DNA from: Choricystis sp. odSpoLacu1
Taxonomy: Eukaryota > Chlorophyta > Trebouxiophyceae
Reading direction: 5' to 3'
DNA: 64,000 nt
Assembly (NCBI GenBank): GCA_958009055.1
Contig: OY253653.1
Coordinates: 124,001-188,000, forward strand
A program made the translations under genes and the position numbers. The notes below the pieces were generated by a model. It worked only from the letters and a program-made list of their open reading frames with translations. It searched no databases and was not told the origin of the DNA. Numbering within the stretch: position 1 is the stretch's first letter; each line of letters opens with the position of its first letter. This document shows, piece after piece, positions 9,904 to 19,707 of the stretch.

Positions 9904-11592
9904 ATGCTTCTCTCGCCACCCGCGGCCCGCACCACCCCCGCGCCGCGCGCCACGCTGGCGCGGCGCGGCGCGGCGCGCCACCCCATTCGTCGTGCCGCGT
10001 CGACGACCCCCTCTCCAACCACCGCGGCCACCCCTGCCCAAGACACCTCGTCCCCGCCACCCACCACCACCACCTCCGCCTGCCCCCTGGGCTTTGGCTC
10101 CACCGCCCCCCCCTCCGCCCTGGACGCGGCCGCCGCGTCCGCCGCGTCTCCCGACGCCCCCCCCCTCCCCCTCCCCCCCGGCTCGCTCGGCCTCCCCTTC
10201 CTCGGCGAAACCCTGGCCATGTTCTCCGACCTGCCTGGTTTCTACGGCAAACGGCGCGCTCGTGCGGGTGGTGCCCCCGTCATCAAAACCCACATCTTTG
10301 GGGCGCCGACGGCGGTGGTTTTCGACAAGCACGCGGTGCGGCGCCTGCTCCAGCACGGGGAGGGCACCCTGGTGGAAACCGCGTGGCCTGCATCCACGCG
10401 CACCCTGCTGGGGGAGCAGTCCATGCTGAACGCGACGGGGGCCACGCACTCGGGGCAGAGGCGGGTGCTGGGGCAGGCGTTCACGACGGCCGCGGTCAAC
10501 TCGTACGGCCGGGTGGTGGAAACAGCCGTCCGCCGCTCTCTGTCTTCCTGGGCGGAGGCTGGCTACTTCAAAGCCGTCCCCGCCGCCAAAGACCTGGCGT
10601 TTGACGTGGCTGCACGCGCCCTGGTGGCGCCGACGATGAGCGACGAGACGGCCGCCGCCTTCAGGGAGGACTACGACCTTCTCGTGGCTGGCATGATGAG
10701 CCTCCCTTTTGCCCTCCCCTTCTCTCCGTACTCAACCGCACTGAAAGCACGCCAACGCTTGCTCTCCCGCATCGACGCACTCATTGACGACGAGATTGGG
10801 GCTCCTCCCACCGCCCCGGGCGTCTCGAGGAACGCTCTTCAATTAATGCTCGCCGCCACCGACGCTGACGGCGGCGCCCTCCCGTCCCGCACTCAATTGC
10901 AAGACCAGATTGTTACCCAACTTTTGGCCGGGCACGAAACGACGGCGACGTCGCTCCTGAAAATGCTTACACTCCTTTCTGAAAACCCTTCCGTCCTCGC
11001 CGCCCTGCGCGCCGAACAAGACGCCGTCGTGGTCACCCACGGCGACGCCCTCACCCCCGCCGCCGTGGCCGCCATGCCCCTGGCCGACGCTACGGTGCGG
11101 GAGACGATGCGGATCGCGCCCATCGTGCAGAACGTGTTTCGCAAAGCCCTGGTGGATTTAGATGTGTGTGGCGTCCGCGTCCCCGCCGGCTGGCGCGTCG
11201 TCCTCATGATTGGCGGCACCGCCGCCGACATCGACTCCTGGAAGGGGGATGCCGACGTGTTCAGGCCGGACCGCTGGCTGGAGCCGGCGCGCGGTGATGG
11301 CACGTCAACCACCCTCGTCCGCGAACCTCCCGGCTTCAACCCCTTTGGCCTGGGCCCCCACATCTGCCTCGGCGCGGGTCTCGCCCTCGCCGAACTGCGC
11401 GCCATTGTGGCCGTCCTGGCGCGCGACTATGAGTGGGCGATCGCGGATCCAGAGGAGCCATGGACGCCCCCCCTGCCGCCGTCGCGCGGGCGGCCGGTCT
11501 GGTTTTGGAGGCGGGGGGAGGCGCCGCCGGCTGGCATGGTGGAGGGGAAGACGCAGGCGGAGGAGAAGGGTGTGCCCGCGTTTCTGTTGTAG
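9904..11592 (+). CDS. Cytochrome P450, CYP120/CYP85-clan-like, probable plastid targeting
   Basis: Single exon, 562 residues, heme-thiolate monooxygenase. The N-terminus (MLLSPPAARTTPAPRATLAR) is Ala/Arg/Ser/Thr-rich without acidic residues, like a transit peptide. A Pro-rich hinge (PPGSLGLPFLGETLAMF) precedes the catalytic domain. Core motifs are all present: I-helix AGHETT near residue 342, K-helix ETMR near residue 400, FRPDRW (PERF-like), and the heme loop FGLGPHICLG with the axial cysteine near residue 488. The LPPG..GLPFLGET entry and the I-helix sequence resemble carotenoid/retinoid-type CYP120 and CYP26 enzymes, but the substrate cannot be read from sequence. ATG 9904 is the only start before the transit-like segment. 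Confidence 0.93.
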   Translation: MLLSPPAARTTPAPRATLARRGAARHPIRRAASTTPSPTTAATPAQDTSSPPPTTTTSACPLGFGSTAPPSALDAAAASAASPDAPPLPLPPGSLGLPFLGETLAMFSDLPGFYGKRRARAGGAPVIKTHIFGAPTAVVFDKHAVRRLLQHGEGTLVETAWPASTRTLLGEQSMLNATGATHSGQRRVLGQAFTTAAVNSYGRVVETAVRRSLSSWAEAGYFKAVPAAKDLAFDVAARALVAPTMSDETAAAFREDYDLLVAGMMSLPFALPFSPYSTALKARQRLLSRIDALIDDEIGAPPTAPGVSRNALQLMLAATDADGGALPSRTQLQDQIVTQLLAGHETTATSLLKMLTLLSENPSVLAALRAEQDAVVVTHGDALTPAAVAAMPLADATVRETMRIAPIVQNVFRKALVDLDVCGVRVPAGWRVVLMIGGTAADIDSWKGDADVFRPDRWLEPARGDGTSTTLVREPPGFNPFGLGPHICLGAGLALAELRAIVAVLARDYEWAIADPEEPWTPPLPPSRGRPVWFWRRGEAPPAGMVEGKTQAEEKGVPAFLL

Positions 11593-11671
11593 AGGGCAGC
11601 GGTGTGGGAGGCTCTGCTTTTTGTGTTTGGCTTGAAAAAGCAGGTTTCTTTGTTGCATTTCATTTCATCGT

Positions 11672-12763
11672 TCACTCTCCCTCTTGCCGCCCTCGCTTCC
11701 GCCCCACCTCCCACCAGCTCCACGCCAGCACCCACCTCGCCGTGCGACCCTGCCGCATGTGGACGACGCGCACGGTGGCGGGAGGAGGCGTCAACCCCTT
11801 TAACCTTTCGCGCAACGGTTTCAGCGACGCTTTCCTCCCCACCATCGCGCTAAACCACGCGCACCTCCCCCTCACCCCCACACTGTCGTCCACGATGCGC
11901 CCCACAAAGGCGGCCTCTCCTCCGCGGCACACCGTTTCGGCGGGGGTGCCTCCATAGTCGGAGCGTGAGTTGGCGGTGGTGGCACGTGCGCCCGCATCCT
12001 CAAAAAACGGAGGGTTGCACAGTGTCGCCGCGATGACTGGATCCTCGGGCCGCATGCCGTGCTGCAGGATGCCGACTGCGTTAAAATCGGGCGAAGGCGC
12101 CGCCCGCAGCGTGATGGAGGGGGCGAGGCGTGGGTTGCGCGCCAGGTTGTCGGCTGCCCCCCGCAACCCCGCCTGGTGCGCGTCCAGCCCTATGGCGCGC
12201 CAGCCGCGGGACGCAGCCAGCAGACAGTAGATCAGGTTGGCGCCGCACCCGACGTCTAGGATGAGGGGGTGTGTGGTGGTTGGTGCATCGTTGTCGCCGT
12301 CGGCGCTGGCCACGGCGACACCATCAGGCGCCACCTGCCCCACCAGCCTCTCCACCGCGTCTATGTACTCCATCCTGCCCGCGATGGGGGGGACCAGGGC
12401 GCCAGCAGGCACCCACCAGTCGATGGAGAGGGAGGCGGCGAGGAGCGCGCACACGAGCGCGCGCGCGGCGTCCGCGTTTGCGAAATCCAGCCGCCCTCGG
12501 CCGTCGGAGCCGACACGCACAAACGGGCGCAAGCGTGCATCACTCTCTGCCAACGCTGCAAAGTCGGGGGACGCCAGCGTGCCCCACGGCCGTGGCAGCG
12601 ACGGCGGCGGCGGCGCTGTCGCAGCCACCGCCTCCCTCAACTCTCGCCTCGCCGCCTGCACGTCGGCATCTAGGGTGGCACCACAAGCCACCTCGTACTC
12701 CAGGTCGGCCAGAGCGGCGACGCAGGCGGCGTGCGCGGTGGAGGGGGAGGGGGAGCGCGGCAT
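11672..12763 (-). CDS. METTL16: METTL16-like RNA N6-adenosine methyltransferase
   Basis: Single exon, 363 residues. SAM-binding motif ILDVGCGANLIYCLLA lies at residues 168-182 and the catalytic NPPF at 250-253, followed by SRSDYGGTPAETVCRGGEAA (family R.DYGG and GGE) and VDDS. The N-terminal part matches the METTL16/RlmF layout with RLDFANADAARAL before WWVP. In animals and plants METTL16-type enzymes methylate U6 snRNA; the vertebrate C-terminal VCR domains are not present here, as in other short homologues. The ATG at 12763 directly precedes the coding composition, and the stop is close to the P450 stop on the other strand (convergent, about 80 bp apart). Confidence 0.92.
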   Translation of the reverse strand: MPRSPSPSTAHAACVAALADLEYEVACGATLDADVQAARRELREAVAATAPPPPSLPRPWGTLASPDFAALAESDARLRPFVRVGSDGRGRLDFANADAARALVCALLAASLSIDWWVPAGALVPPIAGRMEYIDAVERLVGQVAPDGVAVASADGDNDAPTTTHPLILDVGCGANLIYCLLAASRGWRAIGLDAHQAGLRGAADNLARNPRLAPSITLRAAPSPDFNAVGILQHGMRPEDPVIAATLCNPPFFEDAGARATTANSRSDYGGTPAETVCRGGEAAFVGRIVDDSVGVRGRCAWFSAMVGRKASLKPLRERLKGLTPPPATVRVVHMRQGRTARWVLAWSWWEVGRKRGRQEGE

Positions 12764-12939
12764 TGGGTTTTGGTGTGCGTGTGTGTGGTTCTGCAGGACA
12801 CTCCTCCCTCCTCTCCCCGCGCAGGGGGTGGGACACCGTCGGCGAGACGCCTGTGTGTGCGTCGACTTGAACGTGTGTAAAAATGCTGCGCGAAAGAACG
12901 TTTTTTTTTTCTTCTACTAGAAATGCGAAAAAAACAAGT

Positions 12940-14601
12940 TCAACCTCTCTCTCTTCTCACACCTCGGCCAGATTGCCGCGTCCCCCCCCCCCCAACCACC
13001 TCCCTCAACTCCTCCACTCTGGCCGCCAGCGTGGTCAGCGTGCCGATCAACGCGGGCAGGCTCGTCTCCCACTCCACAAACCTCAGCTCGTCTAAACCGC
13101 CGCCTTCCCCTGTCGACGCGATCAGGGCCGCCGCTAGCGCGTCGTCGGGGGGGGAGGAGGCCACCGCGTCTCGCGCGGCTGCCAGCCTGTCGACTGCGGC
13201 TCGTAGAATCGCCAACTCTGCAGCAGCCACAGGCAGAGGAACGTTCGGCAAGGCGGCTGATCCAAACGCTTTGGGACAGGCAGCCGCAATGGCGGCCGCC
13301 ACGTCCCGCGCGGCAGGGGCAACCGCGTCGGCGGGGGCGAGGCCGCCGTGGACGCGGGTGACGAGGGCCAGGGCGGAGGGGGCCAGGGGACCCACCAGGG
13401 TGTGCAGGCACCACACGACGCGCGAGGCGGCGCGGGCAGCGTCCGCGACAGCAGCCAACGACGCGGCCGGCATGTGCCACACCCCCGCTCGCGCCAGCAA
13501 TGGGGGCCAGGGCGCGCGCAGGCGGCCGCGGCTCGCGATTTCGCTGCGCGCGCCGCCGACAGCCAGGGCAGCGCCCGCGAGTGAAGCATCCAACCGCAGC
13601 CAGGCCGCGTCCACGGGGCTCAGGGCGCCTCCTCCGACCCTGGGCGCGGGGGCGCCCTCGGGGCGCACCTTGGGCAGCGGGCGGCGGGGGGGAGGCGGGG
13701 GGAAGGGCGGGCGCGAAGCCGCGCGGTGCGCCGACCGCCGCCGCCGCCGAATGAACAAGGGGGCGCGCGGGCGGGTGGGCTCGCCGATTGCAGAGGCTAT
13801 GTCGGTGTCGGTGTCGGCGTCGGCGGCGGCGGCGGGGGCGGGGGTGGTGGTGGTATCATGTTTGTCACCACCCGCCTCCTCCTCCTCCTCCACTCCCCCC
13901 CTCTCCCACGTCGCCCCGGGTTCCGCGGCCACCATGTCCGCCAGCGCGGTCAGCCCGCCCGCCGTCGCCCTGAAGGCGGCGTCCGTGGCCCAGACAGGTT
14001 TGATGAGCCAGGTGCAAAGCAAAAACACGGTCCCCCCGAGCGTCAGCCCCACCACAACCGCTGCCGCCACCACCCCCTGCGGCGGCGTGGCCGCCGTTTC
14101 AGGCACCGCCCCAAAGAACAGGCACGCCGTGATGGCGGCGGCAATGGTGCCGACGGGGGGGGCGCCCGCGGCGAAGCCAGCAGCGACGAGGGCGCCACAC
14201 GCGGTGGTGACGAGGGCCGCGAGCAGCAGAGGCATCGTGTGGGCCGCGTGCCAAGCCCCCACGTACACGCCCGCCCCTGCTGAGACGGCGACCACGACAA
14301 AGGCGACGACGTGGGAGACGGCGCCCACTGCGCCGTACCAGCAAGTGGCAGGAATCAGGGCGGCAAGCTGTGTGTGGGGTGAGACGTCTGGCGTTGTTCG
14401 TGATTGTCCGTCTTTTCCTCCCCACAAACACACCGCTGCCCCCCCACACACACGCACCATGGACACCGCCGCCCCCGCCTGCCCCGCCTTGGACGCGCGC
14501 AGGCCGGCGTGGTGCTGGACCACCACCGCGGGGGCGGCCAGCACGGCCAGCGACAGCGCGACGCGGGCCGCCAGCACGGCGGCTGGGGAGAGGGGCGGCA
14601 T
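12940..14601 (-). CDS. Multi-pass membrane protein with helical C-terminal half, FUSC/ALMT-like layout
   Basis: Two exons, 14601-14458 and 14367-12940, giving about 523 residues. The intron (donor ATG|GTGCGT, acceptor CACACAG) removes an in-frame insert lacking hydrophobic character. The first half has about six hydrophobic helices (RVALSLAVLAAPAVVV; HVVAFVVVAVSAGAGVYVG; GVVAAAVVVGLTLGGTVFLL). It is followed by an acidic then basic linker and a long Ala-rich helical region (LSPVDAAWLRLDASLAGAAL onward). This N-membrane/C-soluble layout is that of FUSC/ArAE or ALMT anion transporters, but no decisive motif is visible, so the name is tentative. It is head-to-head with a gene of the same layout starting at 14829, 227 bp away. 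Confidence 0.6.
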   Translation of the reverse strand: MPPLSPAAVLAARVALSLAVLAAPAVVVQHHAGLRASKAGQAGAAVSMVRVCGGAAVCLWGGKDGQSRTTPDVSPHTQLAALIPATCWYGAVGAVSHVVAFVVVAVSAGAGVYVGAWHAAHTMPLLLAALVTTACGALVAAGFAAGAPPVGTIAAAITACLFFGAVPETAATPPQGVVAAAVVVGLTLGGTVFLLCTWLIKPVWATDAAFRATAGGLTALADMVAAEPGATWERGGVEEEEEAGGDKHDTTTTPAPAAAADADTDTDIASAIGEPTRPRAPLFIRRRRRSAHRAASRPPFPPPPPRRPLPKVRPEGAPAPRVGGGALSPVDAAWLRLDASLAGAALAVGGARSEIASRGRLRAPWPPLLARAGVWHMPAASLAAVADAARAASRVVWCLHTLVGPLAPSALALVTRVHGGLAPADAVAPAARDVAAAIAAACPKAFGSAALPNVPLPVAAAELAILRAAVDRLAAARDAVASSPPDDALAAALIASTGEGGGLDELRFVEWETSLPALIGTLTTLAARVEELREVVGGGGTRQSGRGVRRERG

Positions 14602-14828
14602 GGCCGTGATTGAGTGTGGAACAGGGCAGGCCGGATGGGCCGCCAACCGCCGGGCAGAAACGGAAAAGGGAAAACGGGAAATGTGGGCCCCTCGATCTGG
14701 TCTCAATCAAACACACCCTCCAATTCTTCTCTCCTGCTTCCCTCAGTGGCCCGCACACGCGGGCGCGGCGTTGGCGCTGGGTGCTCCCCCACACAAGGCC
14801 TCGCAAAGAGACAGCACGCCCCGCCCCC

Positions 14829-16163
14829 ATGCCACGAACACACCCGCGCCGCCCGCGCCGCCTGCCCCCCTGGCTCCCTCCCGCCGTCCGCGTCGCGGTG
14901 GGCGTGCTGGCTCTGACGCTGGGCGGCTACGCATCAGCTGACACCGCGGTTCGGGCTGGCAACTGGCGCCTGGCGGACGCCTGTCTCAAAGCGGCAACCG
15001 TCGCCGCGGCCACCGTCGCCATCGCTGCCCCCTCCCCCCTGGGCAACACGGTCACCGTCGTCTCCCAACGCCTCATAGGCGGCATTGTGGGGGGTGGTGT
15101 TGCGGCCGCGCTGTCGTTCCTGCCTCCTGGTGCCCTGGCGGGGTCGCTGCAGGGGGTGGTGGGGGTTGCGTTGGCGGCGGGGCTCACTTACATCGGCCAA
15201 GACTCCGCCCTCCAGTACATGGCCACGTTTAGACTGGCTTGCTACCTCGTGGTGACTGCCACGGCGGGAGGAGGCGGCGGCAGGGCGGCCACAACGCTCG
15301 CGATCGCGCGGGGGGTGGGGGCGCTGATTGGCGCGGCCGCGTCGGGCGTCCTGGCCGCCACCGTGCTGCCTCAAACCGCCAGCACAGCTGCCTTGGATGC
15401 GGTACAAGCCGCGTTGGACGGTGTGGCCGCGCTGGGCGGGGAGCAGGCGGCGGCGGCAGACGGCGCGCTGGTGACAACGACGACAGTCACGCCGCCCCCT
15501 CCAACCCTCCTTGCGCCCGCCACCGCCGAAGGTGTGCGCCGCGTGCTGGCCGCCCTCGAGAACGTGGACCGTGCCATGGAGTGGGCCCCCACTGAGACAC
15601 CCGCGTTGCGCGCGCGCGGGCGCACACTGTTTTACCTGCCGTCCCTGCCGTCCTGCCTGTCGTCCTCAGCCGATCTGCGCGCTGCTAAGTTGGACGCTGC
15701 GCTGGGGCCGGTGGCGGCGTCTCTGAGAGCTGCCGCCCACACGTGGTGGCTCGTGGCGGCCGCGCGCGTACGGCCACGCAGCCCCGCCGTGGAGGCCGCG
15801 CTGGCCGACTTCACGGGGGGGGGGCGGCTGGGGGACGCGGTGGCACCTGCTGCAGCAGCTCTGACCGTGCTGGCAGACGCGTGGGCGGCGCGGCGGGCGC
15901 CGCCAGACAGTGTTGCGGCGGCAACACAGGCCGCTGCTGCGTCCGTGGCGGCCCGCGCGGCAGCCGCCATGACAGCTCGCCGGGGTCACTTTGCAGCCAC
16001 AGGCCAGTGGGGCTGGGCGGACGGATTGAGCAAGGGCGACGCGGAGAGCGCCAGAGTGCACGGCGCGGCGGAAGTGACGCTGGCGGCGCGGGTTGCGAGC
16101 GATGTGGCGGCGGTGGCGACCGCGGTGGCGGGGGCGGTGGAGGTGGCCAGGAGGATAGGTTGA
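14829..16163 (+). CDS. Multi-pass membrane protein with helical C-terminal half, FUSC/ALMT-like layout
   Basis: Single reading frame, 444 residues from ATG 14829; the frame stays open upstream, but this is the first ATG adjoining the Arg/Pro-rich lead (MPRTHPRRPRRLPPWLPP). Hydrophobic helices follow: VRVAVGVLALTLGGYAS, AATVAIAAP, LIGGIVGGGVAAALSFL (Gly-rich, as in FUSC-type membrane domains), GVVGVALAAGLTYIG, and VGALIGAAASGVLAATVL. After about residue 200 the protein is soluble and helical, rich in Ala, with a tail LAARVASDVAAVATAVAGAV. Predicted role is small-anion or metabolite transport, but this is inference from topology. It shares a 227-bp intergenic region with its divergent partner and is probably its paralogue. 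Confidence 0.6.
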   Translation: MPRTHPRRPRRLPPWLPPAVRVAVGVLALTLGGYASADTAVRAGNWRLADACLKAATVAAATVAIAAPSPLGNTVTVVSQRLIGGIVGGGVAAALSFLPPGALAGSLQGVVGVALAAGLTYIGQDSALQYMATFRLACYLVVTATAGGGGGRAATTLAIARGVGALIGAAASGVLAATVLPQTASTAALDAVQAALDGVAALGGEQAAAADGALVTTTTVTPPPPTLLAPATAEGVRRVLAALENVDRAMEWAPTETPALRARGRTLFYLPSLPSCLSSSADLRAAKLDAALGPVAASLRAAAHTWWLVAAARVRPRSPAVEAALADFTGGGRLGDAVAPAAAALTVLADAWAARRAPPDSVAAATQAAAASVAARAAAAMTARRGHFAATGQWGWADGLSKGDAESARVHGAAEVTLAARVASDVAAVATAVAGAVEVARRIG

Positions 16164-16252
16164 TTTTGTAGATGAGAGTTGAAACGGGCGACTGACAGAG
16201 TGTTTTTTGGGGGTTAAAAGCTCACTTCTCCTGACCCGTTTTCGACCCACCA

Positions 16253-17008
16253 ATGTTCACTGCCCGCCCCTCATCCCCCCGCGCCCTGCGCGCCCCCTCC
16301 CGCCGCACCGTCGTCGTGACTCGTGCGACTGCTGTGCCATCCAGCCACGGTGACGCGGCCCCAGTCCCCCGCCGCGCGGCGGCGCTGGGCGCCGCGCTTG
16401 GGGCCGCGCTGGCCACGCCGCCACTCGCCGCGCACGCCGACACAGAGACGGCTGCCGCTGCTGCTGGTGCCACCGCCACGCCTGCCATCACGCAGCGCGC
16501 CTTCCTGGACCTGGTCTACGGCGATGACGGCTCCTCTGCCGGCCGTCTCGTCATCGGGCTGTATGGAGACACTGCGCCGAAGACGGTGGCCAACTTTGTC
16601 TCTTTTCTGACGGGCAACCCCGAAAACCCGGCCAAGAAGCGGTACACAGGCACGCCCATCCACCGCGTCGTCAAGGGGTTTGTGCTGCAGGGAGGGGATG
16701 TGATCGCGGGCAATGGAATAGGCTCCACGTCTCTCTACGGGCGTGAGTTTGCTGATGAACCGGGCGCGCTGATCCCCGCGTTCAGCCGTCCGGGGATCGT
16801 GGCGATGGCCAACCGCGGCGCCAACACCAATGGATCCCAGTTCTTTGTCACCGTCGCGCCGACGCCGTTTTTGAATGGCAGCTATAGCGTGTTCGGGGAG
16901 TTGATCGAGGGTCTACCGACGGCAGTGATGCTGGCCAACAGTCTGGCCGTTGATTTCACTTCGCGGCCCAAGCGCGGGCTGATCGTCAAGGACGCGGGGC
17001 TGCTGTGA
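16253..17008 (+). CDS. Thylakoid-lumen cyclophilin-type peptidyl-prolyl cis-trans isomerase
   Basis: Single exon, 251 residues. It has a bipartite targeting peptide: an Arg/Ser-rich stromal part (MFTARPSSPRALRAPSRRTV), then a twin-arginine hydrophobic segment (PRRAAALGAALGAALATPPL) ending in AHA, a lumenal processing site. That predicts Tat-pathway import to the thylakoid lumen. The cyclophilin domain follows: FLDLVYGDDGSSAGRLVIGL, TAPKTVANFVSFLTG, PIHRVVKGFVLQGGDV, GIVAMANRGANTNGSQFFVT and FLNGSYSVFGELIEG. The active-site Arg (HRV) and the QFF motif are kept; MANRGANTNGSQFF is canonical. It is expected to act as a foldase for lumenal photosystem proteins. Confidence 0.93.
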   Translation: MFTARPSSPRALRAPSRRTVVVTRATAVPSSHGDAAPVPRRAAALGAALGAALATPPLAAHADTETAAAAAGATATPAITQRAFLDLVYGDDGSSAGRLVIGLYGDTAPKTVANFVSFLTGNPENPAKKRYTGTPIHRVVKGFVLQGGDVIAGNGIGSTSLYGREFADEPGALIPAFSRPGIVAMANRGANTNGSQFFVTVAPTPFLNGSYSVFGELIEGLPTAVMLANSLAVDFTSRPKRGLIVKDAGLL

Positions 17009-17098
17009 GGATTGTTTTTTTTTTTCTTTTTCGGTTTCGGTTTTTGTCGCGTCTACCCAACCCTCTCCTCCACACTCATTTCCCTCCCTTCTCTCTCT

Positions 17099-19482
17099 TC
17101 ACGGCTCCCGCCCCTCCTCGCCACACGCCCTCAACTCGCGCACCGCGGCCGCCAGGGCGGGCGCGACGCCGCCATCCCACCCAGCTTCCAGCGAAGGGGC
17201 TGAGCCAGCCGCTTTGACCGCCGCATCCACCGCGTCCGCCAGTGCGGACGCAGGCGCGGTATCCAGCCAGGCGACAAAGGCGGGGACACCGCCGGGGTGG
17301 GTGGAGGCAGGGTGGTGGATGGCGGACGGGGCGCGGGCGAGCAGAGCCAGCACTCGGTCGCGCGGACTGAGCGCGGCCAGGGACGCCGCCGCGGCTCCAC
17401 CACCCAGGTCGGCATCCTTGACAAACAGGAGGCGGCGCAGGGCGGCGAGGCCGGCGACAGGGGTGCCGTGGGGTGCAGCTGCCGCGCGCGCGCCCAGCGC
17501 CTCTGCCACCGCCGCCTCCACCGCCGCCAGGTCGGCGGCCAGGGCCACGGCACCTCCAGACGACAAAGGGCGCACGCAGGCCGCGTGGCGGGTGACGAGC
17601 AGGGCGACGCGGGACGCGAGGCGGGCGGTGAGGGCGGCCGGGGCGGAGGCTGGGGGGGCGTCGTCGGTGGGGGGGAGGGGCGGCGAGAAGCGGGCCAAAA
17701 ACTCTGCCCTGAAGTGAGCCAACGAAGCACACACATCAGCTGCCCACGGCGCGGGCGCCGCGACAGCCGGCGGGTCGCCCGGCGCGCCATAGTCAGGCGC
17801 CCCGCGCGGCGGCGGGCGCGTCGCCGCGCGCGCGGCCGCCGCCGCGGCGTGCGCCTCGGCGTCCGCAAACAGGGGGGCCACCGCCTCAGCCGCCGTCGCG
17901 GTCAATGCGTCCAGGGAGGGGGCCAGTTCCGAGGCCGCGGGAGGGGGCGCGCGCGGCAGGAGGGCGGAGAGCGAGCGGCTCAGCTCTGAAGCGGCGCACG
18001 CGAGCGTGATGTTGCGCGCCGCCCCGCCGCCGCAGCCGCCGTCTGTGCGCCCCGCATCCGGAGACAACATGGAAGCGGCTCTGGCCGCGGCGGCGGTGAC
18101 GCCGGCGGCGGCAGCTCGGCCGGCGAGCGCGGCAGCGTCCGCGAGTGCTGCGCGGCGACTCACCCCCGCCCCCGCAGGCGCCGCTCCATCCGTCAACACG
18201 TCGTGCAGCCTGGCCACCAGCCTCTGCACGTCTGCCGAGGCGGGCAGGGGGGCGCGCGGGGCGCCGCCAAAGGCGGCGGCCGCCGCGTCGACAGCGCGCG
18301 CGCGCGCGCGGCGGCCGCCCACGCACGGCGCGGCGGGGCGAGCGCGTCTGCCGCGGCCGACGCCGGTGGCGCCGGCACCCCCGGCCCCGCCCGCGCCATG
18401 GCGGCGTCAAACGCGGCGGCGAGGCGGGGGTAGGCGGCGGCCAGGGGGCCGGCAGCGGGGAGCGCGCCGCCGAGCGCGCGCGGACCGCGCGCCCAAAAGG
18501 TGGCGAGCGCCGAGGCGGGGAGCGCCGCCGCCACGCGTGCCCCTGTCGTGGGGTCACGCCGCCCCTCGGCAGCCGCATCCAGGGACGCCGCAATGCCGGC
18601 CCCCGCCGCCAGCTCGGCCAGGGCGGCGTCGGCCGCCGCCCACGCCGCGTCGCCGGTGGCGGCCGCGGCCGCGCGCGCGCCCGCGGCCGCGACGCGGGTG
18701 GCAGCGTCCACCACCACCGCTTCGACAGCTTCAGCCCCCGTCCCCAGCCACGACGCCGCCAGCAATGCGTCCCCCGCGTCCGCGATGGCGCCCGCGTCCA
18801 GGGCGGCGCGCAGGGCGCCCAGGGCGGCGGCGCGCGCGGCGGCAGACGCGGGGGCAAGAGCTGCGGTCGCCCCACCGTCAGCAGCAGGGACGGTGGCCCA
18901 GTCAATGGACACGCCGCCTTCTGCCTCTTGCGCCGCCAACGCTTCAGCGTCCGCCACAGCGCGGGCCAGGGTCAACACGTCTCCACTGTCGGCCGCTGCA
19001 CGCACCCTCCCAGCCGCTGCCGCGCGCGCCCTCGCCGCCCCCACCACCGCCGCCGCTGCCTGCATGCGCTCCAGGGAGGACGCTGCCTCGCGTAAAGCAG
19101 TCACGGGGGCGGTGACCGCCGCCCGCGCGCGCGCCAGCGCGGCGCGCAACGCGGCGGCGGGCGCCAAAACATCCTGCACCGCCGCGTCAGCAGCCGTCAA
19201 CCCCCCCAACTGGGCCACCAAGGCGTCCCGCCGGGCGCGCACCAGGGCGGCCGCAGCGTCGTTCAGGGTGGCCGCTGTGGCGCGCAGGGAGGCCGCGTCG
19301 GCGTGCGCGTCGCGCGCGCCGCGCGCGGAGGCGGCCAGGAGGCTACCCGCCAGGGCGGGGGCGTCAAAGGGGGTGGTGGTGGCGTCGTCCTCCACCAGGG
19401 GCGCCGTCAGGGGGTCGGCCGCCAGGGCGGCCAGGGCGGCGGTGGCCGCGGCGGTCGGGTCGTCGTCGGTCGGGGCGGCCAT
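17099..19482 (-). CDS. COG5: Conserved oligomeric Golgi complex subunit 5 homologue
   Basis: Tethering-complex subunit for retrograde intra-Golgi traffic. The N-terminal part begins at ATG 19482 (MAAPTDDD), with DPLTAPLVEDDATTTPFDA, long Ala-rich helices and ALRAALARARAAVTAPVTAL. The C-terminal part has RHAACVRPLSSGGAVALAAD and a following helix ending in LAALRRLLF, matching the COG5 signature RHASLVRPLSE...ALR...F. There is no intron. The two parts are in different frames; the switch falls at an alternating GC run (18294-18311), where the protein reads through ARARA/VDAAAAAFGG. I treat this as one gene with a probable sequence indel. About 790 residues would fit the family. It is convergent with the cyclophilin gene (90 bp) and divergent from the DUF2358 gene. 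Confidence 0.8.
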
Positions 19483-19707
19483 CGGTTTTTGGGTTTGGAA
19501 CAGTCTTTTTTTGCAAGCCTGGTTGAGGGGCGGGGCTGTCTGCGCGCGGCTCACGATTGGCGGCGGCGAGGGCGGGCACCGCGGGTGGCGGGCGGGCGCG
19601 CGTTTCTTTCTGGGGCGAAATCGGGGGTGAAATCACGATGCGCTTCGCCGCACGAAAGTGACAAAAAAACACACTCGGGCCGCCACACGTTCGCTCCTAC
19701 CCAAGCA

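Noticed and set aside
12923..14941. 672-codon plus-strand frame opposite the membrane protein gene
   Set aside because: Low-complexity Ala/Thr/Arg content and no membrane segments; the minus strand carries the coherent hydrophobic protein and an intron.
17099..19482. Calling COG5 and other frame-broken genes pseudogenes
   Set aside because: Breaks coincide with slippage-prone runs in many essential genes while the rest of each frame is free of stops, so sequence indels are more likely than decay.
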